NCBI RefSeq assembly: GCF_000299575.1
Contig: NZ_AMGO01000011.1
Location: forward strand, 1 to 64,000
DNA: 64,000 bases
Source: Oceaniovalibus guishaninsula JLT2003
GTDB taxonomy: Bacteria; Pseudomonadota; Alphaproteobacteria; Rhodobacterales; Rhodobacteraceae
Direction: 5' to 3'
Shown: one piece after another, positions 29,125 to 40,909 of the stretch
Layout: every line of letters starts with the position of its first letter
How positions within the stretch are numbered: the first letter of the stretch is position 1
Program-made: the position numbers and the translations under genes
The notes under the pieces: model-generated
What the model was told of the DNA's origin: nothing
The model's database searches: none
The model's input: the letters and a program-made list of their open reading frames with translations, nothing else

Positions 29125-30341
29125 GCCGTCTGGCGCGGCCTGAGCCAGAGCCAGATCAGCGCGCCGCCCGCGAGCGCCAGAAACGGCGCCATCGCGATGT
29201 TCACCGCGTTCCAGCCATCGACCGGCGTTCCGCCCGAGCAGTTCATCAGACCGCCCGACGCGATCGACGCCAGCGCGACGCAACCCATGACGATGGCGTC
29301 GTTCATGCCCTGAAGCCGCCCGCGTTCCTCGGGCCGCTGGGCCGAGGCCAGCATCGACGTGGCGCCGATGAAGCCGAAGTTCCAGCCGACGCCGAGAAGG
29401 ATCAGCGCCAGATAGAAATTCGGCAGATCCACCCCGGACAACCCGGCGATGCCGGACGCGGCCAGGATCGCCAGACCCAGCCCAAGGATACGCTCGACCC
29501 CGAAACGGGCGATGAGGTGGCCGGTGAAAAAGCTGGGCACATACATCGCGAGGACGTGAAACGACACGACATCCGCCGCATCCGCCTTGTCGAACCCGCA
29601 CCCCACGACGGCCAGCGGCGTCGAGGTCATCACGAGGTTCATCAGCGCATAGGAGACCATGGCGCAGATGATGGCCACCGCGATGCGCGGCGTGCGCAAC
29701 AGCTCGCCCCGGCTGCGGCCGATGGGCGCGTCGGCCGCGGGCGCCGGTGGCCTCGGAATGCGCAGCCCCAGAAACAGCAGCGATCCGACGAGGTTGATGG
29801 CGATCACCGCAAGATAGGTGCCAAGGAACGGCACCACCATCGCATCCGCCGTCACCTTGACCAGTTGCGGCCCGATGATCGCGCTGATCAGCCCGCCGGC
29901 AAGGACATAGCTGATCGCCTTGGGCCGGAAGGCATCCGACGCCGTGTCCGCTGCCGCGAAGCGATAGAAGCCCTGCGCGCTCAGGTAAAGGCCGGTGAAA
30001 AGCGAGCCAAGAAGGAAGATCGGAAAGCTGGCCGTCATCAGTCCCCAGGCGCCGATCAGCGCCCCCAGCGATCCGCCCGCCGTGCCGCAAAGAAAGCCCG
30101 CGCGCCGCCCATAGCGCTGCATGATCGCCGATAGCGGCTGCGCCGACAGCATCGAGCCGACGATGATCATCGAGATCGGCAAGGTCGCAAAGCAGACATT
30201 CGCGGCCAGCGATTGCCCCGCGAGGCCGCCGATGACGAAGATCATCGGCATCTGTGCGCCCAGAAACCCTTGCGCCGCGACGAGGATCGCGACATTGCGG
30301 CGGGCATGGCGGGCGGTTCGGGCGGCGTCGAGGTTGGTCAT
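29121..30341 (-). CDS. MFS transporter
   Basis: A 406-residue membrane protein with about 12 hydrophobic segments. The start is the ATG complementary to 30339-30341 (MTNLDAARTARHARRNVAIL), with AAGG 3 nt upstream; the frame is open farther upstream without likeness. The conserved first-loop motif appears as QPLSAIMQRYGRRAGFLCGT (G-R-R-A-G pattern). The Gly-rich later helices (GVGWNFGFIGATSML) resemble the antibiotic/efflux type seen in alphaproteobacteria. Substrate unknown. It diverges from the DNA glycosylase gene over 63 nt. Confidence 0.85.
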   Translation of the reverse strand: MTNLDAARTARHARRNVAILVAAQGFLGAQMPMIFVIGGLAGQSLAANVCFATLPISMIIVGSMLSAQPLSAIMQRYGRRAGFLCGTAGGSLGALIGAWGLMTASFPIFLLGSLFTGLYLSAQGFYRFAAADTASDAFRPKAISYVLAGGLISAIIGPQLVKVTADAMVVPFLGTYLAVIAINLVGSLLFLGLRIPRPPAPAADAPIGRSRGELLRTPRIAVAIICAMVSYALMNLVMTSTPLAVVGCGFDKADAADVVSFHVLAMYVPSFFTGHLIARFGVERILGLGLAILAASGIAGLSGVDLPNFYLALILLGVGWNFGFIGATSMLASAQRPEERGRLQGMNDAIVMGCVALASIASGGLMNCSGGTPVDGWNAVNIAMAPFLALAGGALIWLWLRPRQTA

Positions 30342-30404
30342 CGCCTTGCCATAGGCCGTCGCGGCGACGTTGGGAAGGGTGGCGGCAACCCTGCGGGACA
30401 GGCC

Positions 30405-31034
30405 ATGGACGAACGGATCATCACCGGCGAGGCGTGCATTGCCGAAGGGGCGGATTGGCTTGTCCGGGTCGAACCGCGCTTCGGCCCTGTCCTGGCGGCG
30501 ACCGGCCCCTGGCCGCTGCGCCTGCGTCCGGGCGGCTATCCGGCGCTGGTCGATGCCATCGTCAGCCAGCAGGTCAGCGTCGCCGCCGCTGCCGCCATCG
30601 CAGCGCGGGTGCGCGAGGCGGGATTTCACGACCCGGCCATCGCCCGACTCGCCGATGACGACGCCTTGCGCGCCTGCGGCCTCAGCCGCCCCAAGGCCCG
30701 CTATGTCAAGGCGCTGGCCGGGGCCGGTATCGACTTCGACGCGCTGGATCGCGCGCCCACCGACGAGGTGATCGCGCGTCTGGTCGCGGTGCCGGGCATC
30801 GGCGTGTGGACGGCCGAGATTTACGCGCTGTTTTCGCTGGGGCGTGCCGACGCCTTTCCGGCAGGCGATCTGGCCTTGCAGGAAGCGGCGCGGTTGCTGT
30901 TCGACCTGCCCGACCGTCCGCGCGACCGCGCGCTGCGCCAGCTTGCCGAGGGCTGGCGTCCCTGGCGGGGCGTTGCGGCCCGCGCGCTCTGGGCCTACTA
31001 CCGTGTCGCGAAGGACCGGGAGGGCACGCTTTGA
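30405..31034 (+). CDS. DNA-3-methyladenine glycosylase II, AlkA-like
   Basis: A 209-residue HhH-GPD base-excision protein. The helix-hairpin-helix is LVAVPGIGVWTAEIYALF, and the catalytic aspartate is likely D155 in FPAGDLALQEA; the earlier segment VDAIVSQQVSVAAAAAIAAR is typical of AlkA proteins. There is no [4Fe-4S] cysteine set, which separates it from MutY/Nth. Compared with E. coli AlkA it lacks the N-terminal domain. The start is ATG 30405 with GGGACAGG before it. The following esterase gene overlaps its stop by 4 nt. Confidence 0.88.
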   Translation: MDERIITGEACIAEGADWLVRVEPRFGPVLAATGPWPLRLRPGGYPALVDAIVSQQVSVAAAAAIAARVREAGFHDPAIARLADDDALRACGLSRPKARYVKALAGAGIDFDALDRAPTDEVIARLVAVPGIGVWTAEIYALFSLGRADAFPAGDLALQEAARLLFDLPDRPRDRALRQLAEGWRPWRGVAARALWAYYRVAKDREGTL

Positions 31035-31720
31035 CACGCATTCTGAAGGCCGGCCGCAGGGGGGCGCAGAAGGGCAGCGCGCGGCAGGCCGTCATCTTCC
31101 TGCACGGCTATGGCGCCAACGGCGCCGACCTGATGGGCCTGGCCGACCCGTTGGCGCCCCATATGCCCGGCACCGTCTTTCTGGCACCCGACGCACCCGA
31201 ACGCTGTGCCGGGGCGCCGATGGGATTTCAGTGGTTTCCCATCCCCTGGATCGACGGGTCGGATCCCGCCACAGCGGAAGAAGGCATGGACCGCGCGGCG
31301 CGTGATCTCGACGCCTATCTCGACGCGGTGCTCGAGGATGAGGGGCTGACCGACGACCGGCTGGTGCTGATGGGATTCTCGCAAGGCACGATGATGGCGC
31401 TCGACGTGGCGCCGCGCCGGCCGCGGCCCGTCGCCTGCGTCGTCGGTTTTTCCGGGCGGCTGCTGCGGGCCGACGCGCTGGAAGGGCATGTCGTCAGCCG
31501 GGCGCCGATCCTGCTGGTGCATGGCGATCAGGATCAGGTCGTCCCGCCCGAATCGCTGCCCGAAGCCGCGCAGGCGCTTCAGGCGGCAGGCTTCGACGTC
31601 TTCGCCCATATCAGCAAGGGAACCGCTCACGGCATCGCCCCCGACGGGCTGAGCGTGGCGCTGGCCTTTATCCGGTCGCACCTGAGCCTTTCAGACGAAG
31701 CGCAGACCGGCACACGTTAA
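31031..31720 (+). CDS. alpha/beta hydrolase, phospholipase/carboxylesterase family
   Basis: A 229-residue serine hydrolase of the abhydrolase_2 type. Seen are FLHGYGANGADLMGLA (oxyanion region), the nucleophile S117 in LMGFSQGTMMA, the acid in LLVHGDQDQVVP and the histidine in GTAHGIAPDG, so the triad is complete. The start is taken as TTG 31031, which overlaps the glycosylase stop (TTGA), giving (M)TRILKAGRRGAQKG; no ATG lies near. Likely substrates are small esters or lysophospholipids; not determinable here. Confidence 0.87.
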   Translation: MTRILKAGRRGAQKGSARQAVIFLHGYGANGADLMGLADPLAPHMPGTVFLAPDAPERCAGAPMGFQWFPIPWIDGSDPATAEEGMDRAARDLDAYLDAVLEDEGLTDDRLVLMGFSQGTMMALDVAPRRPRPVACVVGFSGRLLRADALEGHVVSRAPILLVHGDQDQVVPPESLPEAAQALQAAGFDVFAHISKGTAHGIAPDGLSVALAFIRSHLSLSDEAQTGTR

Positions 31721-31841
31721 GCGCCCGGTAATGCCGTTGTGACACGGTGTGACCTGTTGCCCCGGTGAAACTTGGGGGCAGGTTGTATCAGGGGGAATGG
31801 CAAATGGCTTGCGATCCGGCTTTGCAGGGGGCATGGCCCTT

Positions 31842-31855
31842 TGATACCGCTAACC
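31842..31855 (+). promoter_or_regulatory. LacI-family-like operator upstream of glgP
   Basis: TGATACCGCTAACC matches 11 of 14 positions of the palindrome TGTTAGCGCTAACA typical of LacI-family regulators. It ends 38 nt before ATG 31894. A related element (shared ACCGCT...ACC) lies in front of glgC. The match is seen; the regulator is unknown. Confidence 0.35.
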
Positions 31856-31893
31856 TTGCAGTTGGTCCCGAACCGGACCGGAACAGTGAACCC

Positions 31894-34296
31894 ATGATGA
31901 CCGCCACGCCTGCCGTTCGCGTCGACAAGGACGAATTCCGCGCAGCCGTTCTGCGACACCTGACCTATTCGCTGGGCAAGGATGCGGATCATGCGCAGAT
32001 CACCGACTGGCGGCTGGCGTTCAGTTTCGCCGTCCGCGACCGGATCGTCGATCCCTGGTTCGCGTCCACCCGTGCCAGCTATGCCGCGCAGGCCAAGCGG
32101 GTTTATTACCTGTCGATGGAATTTCTGATCGGGCGCCTGCTCGAGGACGCGATCATCAATCTGGGACTGCGCGATGTCGCAGGCGAAGTTTTCGCTGATC
32201 TTGGCGTCGATTTCGAAACGCTGCTCGAGGACGAGCCGGACGCCGCGCTGGGCAATGGCGGGCTGGGAAGGCTGGCGGCCTGTTTCCTCGAATCCCTGTC
32301 CACCCTCGGCGTGCCGGCCTATGGCTATGGCATCCGCTACGAACACGGGTTGTTCCGGCAGAGTTTCGACAAGGGCCGCCAGATCGAGACGCCCGAGGAT
32401 TGGCTGCACCAGCGTCACGTCTGGGAATTCGAACGTCCCGAGGCGGCGTTCCGCATCGGGTTCGGCGGCAACGTCGCCCTGGCCGGTCAGGGGGCCGTCT
32501 GGACGCCCGCGGAAACGGTGGTCGCCAGTGCCTTCGACACGCCGGTCATCGGGTGGCAGGGGCGGTGGGCGAATACCCTGCGTCTTTGGGCGGCCGAACC
32601 GGAACATGGCTTCGACCTCGCCAGGTTCAATCAGGGCGACTATGCCGGCGCGGCGGCACCCGAGGCTGCGGCGCGCACCATCAGCCGGGTGCTGTATCCC
32701 GACGACACGACCGATGGCGGCAAGCGACTGCGGCTGAAGCAGGAATATTTCTTCACCGCCGCCTCCCTGCGCGATATCCTGCGGCGGTTCGACAGCGAAT
32801 ACAACGACCTGCGGCTGTTGCCGCGCAAGGTCGCGATCCAGCTCAACGACACGCACCCTGCAATTGCCGGGCCAGAACTTGTCCGTCTGCTGCACGACGA
32901 AAAGGGCATGGCTCTGGACGAGGCGATCGCGACGGCGCGCGGATGCCTGAGCTATACGAACCACACGCTGTTGCCCGAAGCCTTGGAACGGTGGTCGGAA
33001 TCCCTGATGGGCGATCTTCTGCCCCGTCATCTGCAACTGATCGAGCGGATCGATGCAGCCCACGCCAAGGACCATCCGACGCGGTCCGTCACCATGATCG
33101 GCGGCGGCGACGTGCTGATGGGACCGCTGGCTTTCGGCATGGCGCATCGGGTGAACGGCGTTTCGGGACTGCATACCGATCTGATGAAGAAGACCGTGTT
33201 CGCCGAACTTCACCGGCTTCACCCCGAGCGCATCGTCAACCAGACCAACGGCGTCACGCCCCGGCGCTGGCTGCTGGCCGCCAACCCGCGTCTGTCGGGT
33301 CTGATCACCGAAGCCATCGGCGACGGCTGGATCGACGATCTGGAACGGCTGGCCGATCTGGAACCGATGGCGGACGATGCCGGTTTCCGCGCCGCCTTTG
33401 CCGCGGTCAAGCGCGCGAACAAGGAAGATCTGGCGACCTTCCTCGCTCAGGGGGGTGCGGAAGTCGATCCGGCGGGGATGTTCGATATTCAGATCAAGCG
33501 CATCCACGAATACAAGCGCCAGCACCTCAACATCCTGGAAACCATCGCCCTGTGGCAGGAGATGCGGGACGATCCGCATGCCGACTGGGTGCCGCGCGTC
33601 AAGATTTTCGGCGGCAAGGCGGCGCCGGGTTACTTTTTCGCCAAGGAGATCATTCACCTGATCAACGCGGTGTCGGAAACGCTCAATTCCGACCCGGTCA
33701 CATCGCACCTGCTGCGGGTCGTCTATCCGGCGAACTACAACGTCAGCCTGGCCGAGCGGCTGATCCCCGCCGCCGAACTGTCCGAACAGATTTCCACCGC
33801 CGGCAAGGAAGCGTCGGGCACCGGCAACATGAAATTCGCCCTGAACGGTGCACTGACCATCGGCACCCTCGACGGTGCGAATGTCGAGATCCGCGATCTG
33901 GTCGGGGCCGAGAACTTCTTCCTGTTCGGCATGGATGCCGCCGCGGTGGAAGATCGCCGCAAGATCGCCGGACATGCGGACCACGCCATCGCCGCCGATT
34001 CCCGGCTGGCACGGGCGCTGGCGGCCATTCGCGACGGTGTATTCTCGCGCGACGATTCCCGGCGGTTCGCAGGCATCGCCGACAATATCGCGGGCGAGGA
34101 TAAATTCCTGGTTGCCTCCGACTTCACCGATTACTGGCGTGCACAACGCGAGGTCGAGCAGGCCTATCGCGATCAGGATGGCTGGAACCGCGCGGCGGTG
34201 CTGAACACCGCCCGATCCGGGTGGTTCTCGTCCGACCGGACGATCCGGGGCTATATGGCTGAGATCTGGGACGCACCAGGGATCGCGGCGGAATAG
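31894..34296 (+). CDS. glgP: glycogen phosphorylase
   Basis: An 800-residue GT35 phosphorylase that releases glucose 1-phosphate from alpha-1,4-glucan. The PLP lysine is K647 in GTGNMKFALNGAL; other marks are VYYLSMEFLIGR, LGNGGLGRLAACFLES, AIQLNDTHPAI, VNQTNGVTPRRWL and IHEYKRQHLN. I chose ATG 31894 (a second Met follows) because the core begins soon after and a possible operator lies at 31842-31855. An ATG at 31804 with GGGGGA upstream would add 30 residues. It opens the storage-glucan cluster, followed after 179 nt by glgC; no glgB lies between. Confidence 0.96.
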   Translation: MMTATPAVRVDKDEFRAAVLRHLTYSLGKDADHAQITDWRLAFSFAVRDRIVDPWFASTRASYAAQAKRVYYLSMEFLIGRLLEDAIINLGLRDVAGEVFADLGVDFETLLEDEPDAALGNGGLGRLAACFLESLSTLGVPAYGYGIRYEHGLFRQSFDKGRQIETPEDWLHQRHVWEFERPEAAFRIGFGGNVALAGQGAVWTPAETVVASAFDTPVIGWQGRWANTLRLWAAEPEHGFDLARFNQGDYAGAAAPEAAARTISRVLYPDDTTDGGKRLRLKQEYFFTAASLRDILRRFDSEYNDLRLLPRKVAIQLNDTHPAIAGPELVRLLHDEKGMALDEAIATARGCLSYTNHTLLPEALERWSESLMGDLLPRHLQLIERIDAAHAKDHPTRSVTMIGGGDVLMGPLAFGMAHRVNGVSGLHTDLMKKTVFAELHRLHPERIVNQTNGVTPRRWLLAANPRLSGLITEAIGDGWIDDLERLADLEPMADDAGFRAAFAAVKRANKEDLATFLAQGGAEVDPAGMFDIQIKRIHEYKRQHLNILETIALWQEMRDDPHADWVPRVKIFGGKAAPGYFFAKEIIHLINAVSETLNSDPVTSHLLRVVYPANYNVSLAERLIPAAELSEQISTAGKEASGTGNMKFALNGALTIGTLDGANVEIRDLVGAENFFLFGMDAAAVEDRRKIAGHADHAIAADSRLARALAAIRDGVFSRDDSRRFAGIADNIAGEDKFLVASDFTDYWRAQREVEQAYRDQDGWNRAAVLNTARSGWFSSDRTIRGYMAEIWDAPGIAAE

Positions 34297-34377
34297 CGGA
34301 TTGGATGGCAAGTCCGTAATGCAACCTGGCGTTGATCGAGGGCGGGTCCGGGGCGGAGCTGTCCATCATCTGGGAGG

Positions 34378-34387
34378 AAACCGCTTT
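34378..34387 (+). promoter_or_regulatory. possible operator upstream of glgC
   Basis: AAACCGCTTT has the LacI-family form AAA-nCGn-TTT and is part of a stretch sharing ACCGCT and ACC with the element in front of glgP. It is 88 nt before the glgC start, in the glgP-glgC gap. Weak on its own. Confidence 0.25.
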
Positions 34388-34475
34388 ACCGTCGCTGAAC
34401 GTCCTTTAACCTGTCCCCAAGAAGAACGGCCTTTCAGCATGTTTGCGTGAAGGTCGCCAAGAGGCAGGGGACATC

Positions 34476-35744
34476 ATGACCGACCGACCGAATGCGCGGC
34501 TTTCGTCACGAACGGTGGCGTTCGTGCTGGCGGGCGGGCGCGGCAGCCGATTGAAGCAACTGACCGACACGCGGGCCAAGCCCGCCGTCTATTTCGGGGG
34601 CAAATCGCGAATCGTCGATTTCGCGCTGAGCAACGCGCTGAATTCCGGCATCCGCAAGATGGCGATCGCCACCCAGTATAAGGCACACAGCCTGATCCGG
34701 CACTGCCAGCGCGGCTGGTCCTTCTTTCGCGCCGAACGGAACGAATTTCTGGACATCCTGCCGGCCAGCCAGCGCGTTAGCGAGGACAAGTGGTATGTCG
34801 GCACCGCCGATGCCGTTACCCAGAACATCGACATCGTGGACAGCTACAATATCGACTACATTCTGGTTCTGGCCGGCGACCACATCTACAAGATGGATTA
34901 CGAGGTCATGCTGGCCGAGCATGTGGCAACGAATGCCGATGTGACGGTGGGGTGCCTGACGGTGCCGCGATCCGAAGCGTCGGCATTCGGCGTCATGGCC
35001 GTGGATGACGACCTGCGCATCACGTCCTTTCTGGAAAAGCCCGCCGATCCGCCGGGAATGCCGGGCGACGACAACCGGACTTTGGCCAGTATGGGGATCT
35101 ACGTCTTCAAATGGTCCTATCTGCGTGAATTGTTGATGGCGGACGAAAGCGACCTGGACAGCCGACACGACTTCGGCGGCGACATCATCCCGTGGATCGT
35201 TCGGCACGGGCATGCGCAGGCGCACCGGTTCAGCGACAGTTGCGTGCGCCATTCGGTGGAAGCGCCGGTCTATTGGCGCGACGTTGGGACTGTCGATGCC
35301 TTCTGGAAGGCGAATATCGACCTGACGGATTTCACCCCCGAACTCGATCTATGGGACCGCAACTGGCCGATCTGGACCTATTCGGAAAGCGTGCCGCCCG
35401 CCAAATTCGTCCATGACGAGGCCGACAGGCGGGGGGTCGCCATATCGTCCCTGGTCGCCGGAGGTTGCATCGTTTCGGGGACAGAAATCCGCAATTCCCT
35501 TTTGTTCACGCAAGTGCATACCAATTCGTTCGCGCAGCTCGACCGTTCGGTGCTGTTGCCTTACGTCCGCGTCGGGCGGCATGCGAACCTGACGCGCTGC
35601 GTGGTGGATGCCGGGGTCGTCATTCCCGAGGGGCTGGTCGTCGGCCGCGACCGCGAAGCCGACGCGCGCTTTTTCGAGGTCAGCGATACCGGTGTCACGC
35701 TGATCACGCAGCCGATGGTCGATGCCTGGTCGGCCGGCCGCTGA
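34476..35744 (+). CDS. glgC: glucose-1-phosphate adenylyltransferase
   Basis: A 422-residue ADP-glucose pyrophosphorylase, the committed step of glycogen synthesis: ATP plus glucose 1-phosphate gives ADP-glucose. Marks are [16 protein letters not shown] (nucleotide loop), [19 protein letters not shown], and [13 protein letters not shown]; the C-terminal part is a left-handed beta-helix with hexapeptide-like repeats carrying effector sites. The start ATG 34476 follows GGCAGGGG. The stop TGA overlaps the glgA ATG by one base, so the two are coupled. Confidence 0.97.
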   Translation: MTDRPNARLSSRTVAFVLAGGRGSRLKQLTDTRAKPAVYFGGKSRIVDFALSNALNSGIRKMAIATQYKAHSLIRHCQRGWSFFRAERNEFLDILPASQRVSEDKWYVGTADAVTQNIDIVDSYNIDYILVLAGDHIYKMDYEVMLAEHVATNADVTVGCLTVPRSEASAFGVMAVDDDLRITSFLEKPADPPGMPGDDNRTLASMGIYVFKWSYLRELLMADESDLDSRHDFGGDIIPWIVRHGHAQAHRFSDSCVRHSVEAPVYWRDVGTVDAFWKANIDLTDFTPELDLWDRNWPIWTYSESVPPAKFVHDEADRRGVAISSLVAGGCIVSGTEIRNSLLFTQVHTNSFAQLDRSVLLPYVRVGRHANLTRCVVDAGVVIPEGLVVGRDREADARFFEVSDTGVTLITQPMVDAWSAGR

Positions 35745-37174
35745 TGCGGGTTCTGTCGGTGGCTTCCGAATGTGCGCCGCTGGTCAAGACCGGCGGGCTT
35801 GCCGATGTCGTCGGCGCACTTCCGGCGGCACTGGCGGATTTCGGCGTCGACATGCGGGTCATGCTGCCCGGATACCGTCCCGTCATGCACCTCCTGAACG
35901 ATGCGCATGTAATCTGGCAGGATCCGGCGTTGTTTGGGGGGGCGGCCCGCGTGCTGGAAGGCCGTGCCGGGGGGCTGGACGTTCTGATCGTCGATGCGCC
36001 GCATCTCTTCGACAGGCCGGGCGGGCCCTATCTGGACGAGGACTGGCGCGACTGGCCCGATAACATCGACCGGTTCGCCGCCCTTTGCCGCGCGGCCGAA
36101 GCGATTGCCGCCGGGCAGTGGCATGACTGGCAGCCCGAGATCGTTCATTGTCATGATTGGCAGGCAGGTCTGCTGCCCTATTTCCTGAAGCAATCGCATG
36201 TGCCTGTGCCATCGGTCCTGACCGTTCACAATATCGCCTTCAACGGATCGACCGCTGCGGACGCGGTGCGGCGGCTTGGGCTGGACGCGGCCGACTTTCA
36301 CCCGGACGGCTATGAATTCTGGGGTCAGGTCAGCACGTTGAAGGCCGGGTTGGTCTGGGCCGACGCGATCACCACCGTCAGCCCGACCTATGCGAAAGAG
36401 CTGACGACGCCACAATTCGGCCTCGGGCTGGAGGGCGTCATTCGGGCGCGTGAGGGCGATCTGACTGGCATCCTGAACGGTATCGACACCGAAACCTGGG
36501 ATCCGTCCCGCGACGCCCATGTCGTGCAATTCGATACTGCCGAGGGGAAGCGCCGTGCGACCCGCGCGCTGAAAGAGGAGCTGGGTCTGCCGCCCGGCGA
36601 GGGGCCGCTTGCTGTCGTGGTCTCGCGGCTGAGCGCGCAGAAGGGCCTGGACCTTCTGCTTGAGGCCTTGCCGGGTTTTCTCGATCGCGGCGGAATGCTG
36701 GCGCTTCTGGGTTCCGGCGAGCCGGCGCTGGAACAAGGCTGGCGCGACGCAGCCCGACAGCATCCGGGCGTCGCGGTGCGGATCGGCTATGACGAAGCGT
36801 TGGCCCACCGGATGATGGCGGGGGGCGAGGCGGTGCTGGTGCCGTCGCGGTTCGAACCTTGCGGACTGACGCAGCTTTACGGTCTGCGCTACGGGGCCGT
36901 CCCGGTCGTGGCCAGAACCGGCGGACTGGCCGACACGGTGATCCACGCGAATGCCGCCGCGCTTGCGACGGGGGTCGCGACGGGCATCGTGCACGATCCG
37001 GGCTCCGTTGCCGCGCTTTCCGGTGCCCTCGAAACGCTTGCAGACCTTTATGCCGACCGGGATGGGTGGACTTCGATAATCCGGCGCGCGATGAGCCATC
37101 CGGTCGGATGGGACGGATCGGCCGAACGGTATGCGGCCCTCTATCGGTCATTGTCGTCATCCCGCACCGAGTGA
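35744..37174 (+). CDS. glgA: glycogen synthase (ADP-glucose)
   Basis: A 476-residue GT5 synthase that adds glucosyl from ADP-glucose to the glucan non-reducing end. The N-terminal K-x-G-G-L motif is K15TGGLADVVGALP; other marks are VHCHDWQAGLLPYFL, VHNIAFNG, GILNGIDTETWDP, VVSRLSAQKGLDLL and PSRFEPCGLTQLYGLRYG. The ATG at 35744 shares a base with the glgC stop. After it comes a 173-nt gap before malQ with no gene I can support. Confidence 0.97.
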   Translation: MRVLSVASECAPLVKTGGLADVVGALPAALADFGVDMRVMLPGYRPVMHLLNDAHVIWQDPALFGGAARVLEGRAGGLDVLIVDAPHLFDRPGGPYLDEDWRDWPDNIDRFAALCRAAEAIAAGQWHDWQPEIVHCHDWQAGLLPYFLKQSHVPVPSVLTVHNIAFNGSTAADAVRRLGLDAADFHPDGYEFWGQVSTLKAGLVWADAITTVSPTYAKELTTPQFGLGLEGVIRAREGDLTGILNGIDTETWDPSRDAHVVQFDTAEGKRRATRALKEELGLPPGEGPLAVVVSRLSAQKGLDLLLEALPGFLDRGGMLALLGSGEPALEQGWRDAARQHPGVAVRIGYDEALAHRMMAGGEAVLVPSRFEPCGLTQLYGLRYGAVPVVARTGGLADTVIHANAAALATGVATGIVHDPGSVAALSGALETLADLYADRDGWTSIIRRAMSHPVGWDGSAERYAALYRSLSSSRTE

Positions 37175-37347
37175 GCGGAGTGACATTGCAATGGAACCCG
37201 GGCGGCTGACGTCCATTGGCTGGCGCGGGGTCGGGCCTGCGGAACGGTGGAGCGGTGATTGATGGCTGATGTTATGACCCCAGAAGAAAGGGACGATGTG
37301 AGATTTGCCAGTTTCCGCCACGAGGTATTGCGTATGCTGGGCCGGGC

Positions 37348-40891
<3,544 letters not shown>

Positions 40892-40909
40892 ACCTATGGA
40901 AAGGACCGG

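Noticed and set aside
37175-37347. A possible glgX or glgB remnant in the gap between glgA and malQ
   Set aside because: Short open stretches such as MEPGRLTSIGWRG show no convincing match to GlgX or GlgB; the gap is only 173 nt.
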